Positions 32,437 through 37,350 of a DNA stretch of 37,350 bases are shown here, piece after piece (positions within the stretch are counted from its first letter, which is position 1; each line of letters begins with the position of its first letter). Origin of the DNA: Janibacter sp. HTCC2649 (GTDB lineage Bacteria; Actinomycetota; Actinomycetes; Actinomycetales; Dermatophilaceae); assembly GCF_000152705.1 (NCBI RefSeq), contig NZ_CH672413.1:4091354-4128703 (forward strand), written 5' to 3'. The notes under the pieces are model-generated. The model had not been told where the DNA came from. It saw nothing but the letters and a program-made list of their open reading frames with translations, and searched no databases. The position numbers were made by a program, and so were the translations under genes.

Positions 32437-33044
32437 TCGATGCCCTTCTGCCCCTTCTGGCCCTGCTCGAAGGGGTGCTTGATCTGGGTCATCTCGGTGA
32501 CGACGTCTGCGATCTCGACGAGGCTCGGGTGTGGGTCGCGCCCGGTGATGACCACGTGCTGGAACCCTGTCCGGGAGGAGAGCACCGACACGACCTCCTC
32601 GACGTCGACCCAGCCCCACTTGAGGACGTAGGTGAACTCGTCGAGCACATACAGCCCGTGCGTCTGCGCCTCGATGCGCCGACGGATCTCGGCCCAACCC
32701 TCCCGGGCGGCGGCAGCGTGGTCCTCCTCGGACCCGGCCTTGCGCGACCACGACCAGCCGGAGCCCATCTTGTGCCACTCGATCGGGCCGCCCTCGCCGG
32801 TCTCCTCGTGGATTCGGTTGAGCGCTTCCAGGGCGGTCTGCTCACCGATGCGCCACTTGGCCGACTTCACGAACTGGAAGACGCCGATCGACCACCCCTG
32901 GGTCCACCCTCGCAACGCCAGCCCGAACGCTGCGGTCGACTTGCCCTTGCCCTTGCCCCCATGGATGAGGAGCAGAGGTCGGTTGCGGCGTTGCCGCGTC
33001 GTCAGACCGTCGGCCGCCTGGACCGGGACCTGTCCCTGCACCAT
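32430..33044 (-). CDS. cobO: Cob(I)yrinic acid a,c-diamide adenosyltransferase
   Basis: A 204-aa CobA(Salmonella)/CobO-type enzyme placing the adenosyl group on cobalt, using ATP. The P-loop HGGKGKGKSTAAFGLALR (about 28-45) is characteristic. SIGVFQFVKSAKW, GSGWSWSRKAGSEEDHAAA, LYVLDEFTYVLKWGWVD and HVVITGRDPHPSLVEIADVVTEM are family blocks. I chose the ATG ending at 33044, which shares one base with the chelatase stop (TGATG); the frame is open further upstream. Its 3' end overlaps the CobB start. Confidence 0.95.
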   Translation of the reverse strand: MVQGQVPVQAADGLTTRQRRNRPLLLIHGGKGKGKSTAAFGLALRGWTQGWSIGVFQFVKSAKWRIGEQTALEALNRIHEETGEGGPIEWHKMGSGWSWSRKAGSEEDHAAAAREGWAEIRRRIEAQTHGLYVLDEFTYVLKWGWVDVEEVVSVLSSRTGFQHVVITGRDPHPSLVEIADVVTEMTQIKHPFEQGQKGQKGIEW

Positions 33045-35122
33045 CAGGCAGCCCGCCCGCCACGACCGGCGCGCCATTCGTCGCGTGCCGACGTGACCGA
33101 CTCGACGATCGCTCCCGCGGCCACCTCTGCGAGGGGGACGTGGGTCGCACCCATGCGGGCCGCGAGGTCGGCGGCCAGTCCCAGCCTGAATCGCCCTGTC
33201 TCACAGTCGATGACGACCGACTGATGTCCCGTGCGTCCCCACGCGCATGCGATGGTGCGCGAGCGTTCGAGGGCGTCGGGTCCTGCCGTCGCGCGTCCGT
33301 CGGTGACGACGACGAGCAGCGGTCGGCGCTTGGGGTCGCGCAGCTTCTCGCGGGCCAGGACCTTGGTCGCCATGAGCAGGCCCTCGGCAAGGGGAGTGCG
33401 CCCACCGTGGGCCAGGGTCGTGAGCGAACGTGCGGCCGCGTCGACGGATGAGGTCGGGTGCAGCGCGACCTCGGCGCCCTGCCCTCGGAACGTCACGAGC
33501 CCCACGCGGTCACGCCGCTGGTACGCATCGAGCAGCAGCGACAGCACGGCCGTCTTGACCTCTTCCATGCGGCGACGCGCACCCATCGACCCGGACGCAT
33601 CGACCGCGAGGAGAACGAGATTCGACTCCTGGCCTTGGGTGACCGCTGTGCGGAGGTCTCCGGGCAGCAGGACTAGCCGTCCGTATGCCGTCCCGCGCGT
33701 TCCGCGGTGACGCGCGGCTTCGGTGATGGTCGCCGGGAGGTGCAGTCGACCGCGGCCTGTTGTCGTGGAGCCGATGGTGTGACCGGTGGCGGTGAGGGCG
33801 CGGCTGCGGCGACCCGACTCGCCGGTGCCGACGCCGGTGAGGGTGAAGGCCCGAGCCCGGAACGGCGTCCCCGCCGCAGCGACGCCGACCGGAACCACGG
33901 CCGGGGCATCGCTGTCGGTGGCGGAGTTCCCTGGGTCGCCGTCGCTGGACTCGGGTGTCTGTGGGGTGTCGCCGGTTGCCCGGGACGGCTCGGGCTGAGC
34001 CTCGGGCCCCGACCCTTCTTGACCTATTGGTCGATTGTGGTCGTCCTCGTCCGAGCCCTGGGGGTCCTCGGGGCCGGGGTCGTCGGGGTCGGGGTCGTCG
34101 GGGCTGGGGTCGTCTGGCTCGTCACCCAGCAGGCGGTCGAGCAGGTCCTCGTCCAGGCCAGGGGCGTCGAACGGGTTGCGCCGACGACGGTGGGGCAGGG
34201 CGAAGATCGCCGCTGCGCGGATGTCCTCGCGGGTCACCGACAGTCGGCCGTGCCAGGCGGCGTGGGCCATCGCAGCACGCGCGGTGACGATGTCGGCGCG
34301 CATCCCGTCGACCTCGAACCCAGCGCAGACACGCGCGATCGTCGCCAACGACCGGTCGCTCAGCTCCACCTTTTCGACAGCGATCCGCGCAGCGGTGACG
34401 CGGTCCGCGAGGTCGCGCTGCGCGGCGGCATACCCGGCAGCGAAGGCGACTGGATCGGCGTCGGAGGCGAGTCGACGACGAACGACCTCGGCACGCAGCA
34501 ACGGATCCCGCGAAGCCGCGACCTCCACGGTCAGGCCGAAGCGGTCGAGGAGCTGCGGGCGGAGTTCGCCCTCCTCGGGGTTCATCGTGCCGACCAGCAC
34601 CAAACGCGCGGCGTGGCTGACCGAGACGCCGTCGCGTTCGACCGTGTTGCGGCCCATGGCGGCGGCGTCGAGCAGCAGGTCGACGAGGTGGTCGTGGAGG
34701 AGGTTGACCTCGTCGACGTAGAGGATTCCGCGGTGCGCCTCCGCCAGGAGCCCGGGCTGGAAGGCCGCCTCACCGGAACCGAGCGCCTTGCCGAGGTCGA
34801 GCGAGCCGATCACGCGGTCCTCGGTCGCGCCGACGGGAAGCTCCACGAGGCGTGCCGGCCGGGACGTCGTGGTGGTGGTCGCGTCATGGGGACCATCGGG
34901 GCACGTGGGGTCGGGGCGCACGGGGTCGCAGGCGAAGCGGCAGCCTTCGAGGACGTCGTGCGGGGGCAGGAGGTCGACGAGTCCGCGGACGATCGTCGAC
35001 TTCGCGGTGCCCTTCTCGCCGCGCACGAGCACGCCACCGATGGCGGGGGAGACCGTCGTGAGAATGAGGGCGAGGGAGAGATCGTCAGCCCCGACGACTG
35101 CGGTGAAGGGGTAGTGCGTCAC
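33044..35122 (-). CDS. ChlI/ChlD-type chelatase ATPase-VWA fusion, putative cobaltochelatase subunit
   Basis: A 692-aa protein joining the small and middle subunits of Mg/Co chelatases. The AAA+ part (1-~330) has Walker A GEKGTAKS (35-42), GSLDLGKALGSG, Walker B ILYVDEVNLL, and sensor VGTMNPEEGELRPQLLDRFGL. An acidic/Pro-rich linker (about 336-370) joins a C-terminal VWA domain with MIDAS residues D508-S510-S512 (DASGSMG), T576 and D608 (TDGRAT). It would power cobalt insertion with a CobN-like subunit that is not in this window. The GTG ending at 35122 is preceded by AAGGAG; longer N-termini would run into the riboswitch. The upstream neighbour is the cobalamin riboswitch. Confidence 0.93.
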   Translation of the reverse strand: MTHYPFTAVVGADDLSLALILTTVSPAIGGVLVRGEKGTAKSTIVRGLVDLLPPHDVLEGCRFACDPVRPDPTCPDGPHDATTTTTSRPARLVELPVGATEDRVIGSLDLGKALGSGEAAFQPGLLAEAHRGILYVDEVNLLHDHLVDLLLDAAAMGRNTVERDGVSVSHAARLVLVGTMNPEEGELRPQLLDRFGLTVEVAASRDPLLRAEVVRRRLASDADPVAFAAGYAAAQRDLADRVTAARIAVEKVELSDRSLATIARVCAGFEVDGMRADIVTARAAMAHAAWHGRLSVTREDIRAAAIFALPHRRRRNPFDAPGLDEDLLDRLLGDEPDDPSPDDPDPDDPGPEDPQGSDEDDHNRPIGQEGSGPEAQPEPSRATGDTPQTPESSDGDPGNSATDSDAPAVVPVGVAAAGTPFRARAFTLTGVGTGESGRRSRALTATGHTIGSTTTGRGRLHLPATITEAARHRGTRGTAYGRLVLLPGDLRTAVTQGQESNLVLLAVDASGSMGARRRMEEVKTAVLSLLLDAYQRRDRVGLVTFRGQGAEVALHPTSSVDAAARSLTTLAHGGRTPLAEGLLMATKVLAREKLRDPKRRPLLVVVTDGRATAGPDALERSRTIACAWGRTGHQSVVIDCETGRFRLGLAADLAARMGATHVPLAEVAAGAIVESVTSARDEWRAGRGGRAA

Positions 35123-35171
35123 GCGAGGAATCTCCTTGAGACGAGTGACCACGCTCGTCTGAGTGCCGGCA

Positions 35172-35191
35172 CGCGTCGGGTGTCCGACACG
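35172..35191 (-). promoter_or_regulatory. Riboswitch expression-platform hairpin
   Basis: In the leader RNA, CGUGUCGG pairs with CCGACGCG (one G-U pair) around an ACAC loop, directly 3' of the aptamer. It probably switches access to the downstream sequence. No U-tract follows, so control of translation or Rho-dependent termination is more likely than intrinsic termination. Confidence 0.45.
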
Positions 35192-35194
35192 AGA

Positions 35195-35283
35195 GTCCCC
35201 GACGACGTCCTGGCTTTCCCGACGCGTCGGGATCACAGTGGCGGGACCGCTCCGGAGTTGCACCGGTATTCCTCGCGGGGGAC
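35195..35283 (-). promoter_or_regulatory. Cobalamin riboswitch aptamer
   Basis: The minus strand reads GGUGCAACUCCGGAGCGGU then CCCGCCACUGUGA, the conserved cobalamin-aptamer core, and GAAAGCCAGGAC (35207 onward, the B12 box). CCCGACGCGTCGGG (35218-35231) is a perfect hairpin of the variable arm. GUCCCC (35283-35278) pairs with GGGGAC (35200-35195) to close P1, so the aptamer is compact at 89 nt. It precedes the chelatase-cobO-cobB/C-cobA-cobS-cobU-cobD operon, so high cobalamin should shut that operon down. A CATGAT at 35296-35291 is a possible -10 for the leader. Confidence 0.9.
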
Positions 35284-35327
35284 CGGCGCCATCATGGCAC
35301 GACGGCGCGGACGGGCGCCGGTGTGTC

Positions 35328-35333
35328 TACAGT
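35328..35333 (+). promoter_or_regulatory. Putative -10 box TACAGT of cobL (leaderless)
   Basis: TACAGT matches TAnnnT and lies 7 nt before the GTG at 35341. It diverges from the riboswitch leader, so cobL-cobM are transcribed without the aptamer. Confidence 0.55.
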
Positions 35334-35340
35334 GAGCGCC

Positions 35341-36555
35341 GTGATCGACGTCGTCGGGGTGCCAGCTGAGGGGCTCGAGAGTCTTCCGGCCGTGCAGCGT
35401 GAGCGGGTGGCTGCCGCCCGCATGCTCGTCAGCTCGCCTCGTCTGCTCGCTCTGGCGCCGATGGTTCAGGGGCAGGAGCGGCGTGTGTGGCCGTCGCCGA
35501 TGCTGCCAGCGCTGGAGGATTTCCTGGTTGATGTCGGCTCCGATGGTGTGGTCGTGCTGGCCACGGGGGACCCGCTCGTGTCGGGTGTCGGCTCGACGCT
35601 CATCCGCGTCTTGGGGGCCGACGCGGTGTGCGTGCACCCGGCGGTGTCGTCGGTCGCGCTGGCACGCGCCCGGATGGGGTGGCCCAGTGAGAGTGTCGAG
35701 GTGGTTTCGCTCGTCTCTCGATCCGTGTATGCCGTCCGCCGTCACCTTGCGCCGGGCGCTCGGGTCGTGGCGCTGTCGGCGAGTGGAGCCACACCGGTGG
35801 GGCTGGCCCGAGCGCTGGTTGAGCTGGGCCTGGGGGCTGCTGCGATGAGCGTGCTCGGCGACCTCGGCACGGTGCAGGAGAGCCGGTTCGACTGTGCCGC
35901 AGCGGAACTCGCGGCTGGGAGCGCTCCGGGAGCGGACGGCATACCGGCTCTCAACGTCGTGGCCTTCGAGGTCCCCGCGACCGCCGTGCTGTGGGGGTCC
36001 TCGCCGGGGCTGCCGGAGGAGGCGTTCGCCCACGACGGACAGATCACGAAGCGCGAGGTTCGGGCCCTGGCCATCGCTGCCCTGCGACCGATGGCCGGTC
36101 AGCGGCTGTGGGACCTCGGTGCAGGTTCTGGCTCGGTGTCGGTGGAGTGGTGCCTCGCGGCGCCGTGCACGACCGCCGTGGCCGTCGAACGCGATGGGGG
36201 GCGGGCGCAGCGGGTGGGTGAGAACGCCACGACCTTCGGCGTGCCCATCGCCGTCCAGATCGGCGACTCCCTCGACCTCATCGGCGAACTGCCTTCTCCT
36301 GACGCTGTGTTCATCGGTGGCGGGGCCAGCGAGTCACTGATCGACCAGGCGTGGGATGCGCTCGCACCGGGTGGGCGGCTCGTCGTCCACTGCGTCACCC
36401 TCGATACCGAGGCCCTCGTCGTCGCGGCCCACCAGCGCCTGGGCGGGGATCTCCGACGGGTGACCATCGAACGCGCCGAGGCTCTCGGCCGCCACCTGTC
36501 GTGGAAGCCGGCCCGCCCCATCGTCCAGTGGTCCGCCACCAAGGAAAGCTCATGA
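35341..36555 (+). CDS. cobL: Precorrin-6Y C5,15-methyltransferase (decarboxylating), CbiE-CbiT fusion
   Basis: A 404-aa bifunctional enzyme methylating precorrin ring carbons 5 and 15 and decarboxylating the acetate side chain at C12. The CbiE part (1-~200) has VVVLATGDPLVSGVGSTL and VHPAVSSVALARARMGWP. The CbiT part (~210-404) has the SAM motif LWDLGAGSGSVSVEW (about 255-269), FIGGGASESLIDQAWDALAPGGRLVVHCVT and a C-terminal strand. I chose GTG 35341 because it lies 7 nt after TACAGT; GTG 35323 and 35332 are in-frame alternatives. Its stop overlaps cobM (ATGA). Confidence 0.94.
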   Translation: MIDVVGVPAEGLESLPAVQRERVAAARMLVSSPRLLALAPMVQGQERRVWPSPMLPALEDFLVDVGSDGVVVLATGDPLVSGVGSTLIRVLGADAVCVHPAVSSVALARARMGWPSESVEVVSLVSRSVYAVRRHLAPGARVVALSASGATPVGLARALVELGLGAAAMSVLGDLGTVQESRFDCAAAELAAGSAPGADGIPALNVVAFEVPATAVLWGSSPGLPEEAFAHDGQITKREVRALAIAALRPMAGQRLWDLGAGSGSVSVEWCLAAPCTTAVAVERDGGRAQRVGENATTFGVPIAVQIGDSLDLIGELPSPDAVFIGGGASESLIDQAWDALAPGGRLVVHCVTLDTEALVVAAHQRLGGDLRRVTIERAEALGRHLSWKPARPIVQWSATKESS

Positions 36556-37295
36556 CCGTTCACTTCATCGGCGCCGGTCCCGGCGCTGCGGACCTGCTCA
36601 CCCTGCGCGCCGTCAGGTTGCTCGGCGAGGCTCCCGTGTGTCTCTATGCCGGGACCTACCTCGACGCAGAGGTGCTCTCGCACTGTCCGGACGATGCCGA
36701 GCTCATCGACACCCAGAACATCGACCTCGACACGATCACCGCGCACCTCGTCGAGGCCCACGAGGCCGGCAAGGACGTCGCCCGGCTGTGCTCCGGCGAC
36801 CCGTCGGTCTATTCGGCGATTGCGGAGCAGACCCGCCGGCTCGACCGCGCCGGCGTGCCGTGGGACGTCACGCCGGGCGTGCCCGCGTATGCCGCCACTG
36901 CCGCCATCATCGGCCGTGAGCTGACCGTCCCCGAGGTGGCGCAGACCGTCGTCCTGACCCGCGCGCAGCGCGACTCGACGTCATTGCCGCCGGGCGAGCA
37001 GCTCGCGACCTATGCCGCGACGAAGGCGACCTTGGTCCTGCACCTGGCCATCCGGCATACCCGTCGTCTGGCAGCGGAGCTGGCCGAGCACTACGGCGCG
37101 AACTGCCCTGTCGTCGTGGGCTCCCAGGTCACCCAGCCCGACGAGCTCATCCTGCGCGCCACCCTCGCTGACATCGCCGACAAGGTCGAGGAGGCGGGGC
37201 TTCGCCAGGCCGCCGTCATCATCGTCGGGTGGGCGTTGGAGGCGGAGGACTTCGTCGAGAGCCACCTCTACGGAACCCGGATCACTCGACCCTGA
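36552..37295 (+). CDS. cobM: Precorrin-4 C11-methyltransferase
   Basis: A 247-aa SAM-dependent corrinoid methyltransferase acting at C11. FIGAGPGAADLLTLRAVRLL is the N-terminal SAM-binding strand-loop, CLYAGTYLDAEVL follows, ARLCSGDPSVYSAIAEQ and VTPGVPAYAATAAIIGRELTVPEV are CobM blocks, and RAQRDSTSLPPGEQL precedes the second domain. The length fits the family. GGAAAG lies 4-5 nt before the ATG, which overlaps the cobL stop by 4 nt, so the pair is translationally coupled. An arm of the 26-kb hairpin repeat lies 16 nt past its stop. Confidence 0.96.
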   Translation: MTVHFIGAGPGAADLLTLRAVRLLGEAPVCLYAGTYLDAEVLSHCPDDAELIDTQNIDLDTITAHLVEAHEAGKDVARLCSGDPSVYSAIAEQTRRLDRAGVPWDVTPGVPAYAATAAIIGRELTVPEVAQTVVLTRAQRDSTSLPPGEQLATYAATKATLVLHLAIRHTRRLAAELAEHYGANCPVVVGSQVTQPDELILRATLADIADKVEEAGLRQAAVIIVGWALEAEDFVESHLYGTRITRP

Positions 37296-37311
37296 CGTCG
37301 AGGCGTTTCGT

Positions 37312-37331
37312 CTTCGTGCCCCGCACGGACA
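37312..37331 (+). repeat. Arm of the cobK/cobD-type hairpin repeat at the window edge
   Basis: CTTCGTGCCCCGCACGGACA is identical to 20 bp of the stem in the 26-kb array, but is followed by different sequence (ACTCGCTGG). It lies 16 nt after the cobM stop. The second arm, if present, is beyond the window. It indicates a dispersed hairpin family at gene 3' ends. Confidence 0.85.
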
Positions 37332-37350
37332 ACTCGCTGGCGCTCGTTGT

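Noticed and set aside
1-37350. CGGCATAC as a KOPS- or Chi-like polar motif
   Set aside because: Both orientations are equally frequent across the window, whereas KOPS and Chi are skewed along a replichore. One window cannot exclude it fully.
1-37350. tRNA, rRNA or insertion-sequence genes
   Set aside because: No cloverleaf-like segments, rRNA motifs, transposase frames or IS-type terminal repeats were seen in the intergenic gaps.

Overview
The window looks like a chromosome segment from a high-GC actinobacterium. GC content is about 70% by eye, GTG starts are common, and many genes have a TAnnnT box 6-7 nt before the start codon, as in leaderless transcripts. The order dxr - site-2 protease - ispG - GNAT, followed by proS and a cobalamin cluster, matches a neighbourhood I recall from Mycobacterium tuberculosis and relatives. 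Gene content would fit Micrococcales, perhaps Intrasporangiaceae, but that placement is only an inference.

Layout. 1-4.7 kb: an FtsX-type ABC exporter (permease plus ATPase), an SseB-like protein and a two-component system; a shared CATAC-N10-GTATG site lies upstream of both operons. 4.7-6.5 kb: two secreted cell-wall proteins. 6.6-8.8 kb: an unassigned lipoprotein and a membrane-anchored barnase-type RNase overlapping its barstar inhibitor. 8.9-14.7 kb: a DinB/MDMPI-like protein, a thioesterase, dxr, rip, ispG and a GNAT protein. 14.8-18.4 kb: small accessory genes, including an orphan MT0933-like antitoxin, a frameshifted AbiEi/DUF559 pseudogene bracketed by two related hairpins, a Cys-rich M15-like secreted protein, a DoxX-like protein and a PPOX flavoprotein. 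18.4-21.2 kb: an alkyltransferase-like DNA-repair protein and an MFS transporter fired from one symmetric promoter, then a peptidoglycan-binding protein. 21.3-25.3 kb: proS, a HAD phosphatase, a TSUP permease and a P-loop kinase. 25.3-37.3 kb: cobalamin biosynthesis.

The cobalamin genes fall into three units. cobK ends a plus-strand run. A minus-strand operon (ChlI/ChlD-type chelatase, cobO, a cobB-cobC fusion, cobA, cobS, cobU, cobD) sits behind a cobalamin riboswitch, with stop/start overlaps at most junctions. cobL-cobM diverges from it and has its own leaderless promoter outside the riboswitch. Together they cover uroporphyrinogen methylation, ring reduction and methylation, a,c-amidation, adenosylation and nucleotide-loop assembly; the remaining steps must be encoded elsewhere.

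Most unusual signals: (1) the 8-mer CGGCATAC, on either strand, occurs about 35 times (roughly once per kb), in all reading frames and at the cost of rare ATA codons, like an uptake or other DNA-level signal sequence; (2) the convergent cobK/cobD junction has been tandemly amplified into four ~181-bp units, each with a 25-bp-stem hairpin whose arm recurs at the right end of the window; (3) paired hairpins flank the DUF559 pseudogene; (4) AGCCTAGGCT acts as two face-to-face -10 boxes; (5) a CobB-CobC fusion protein.
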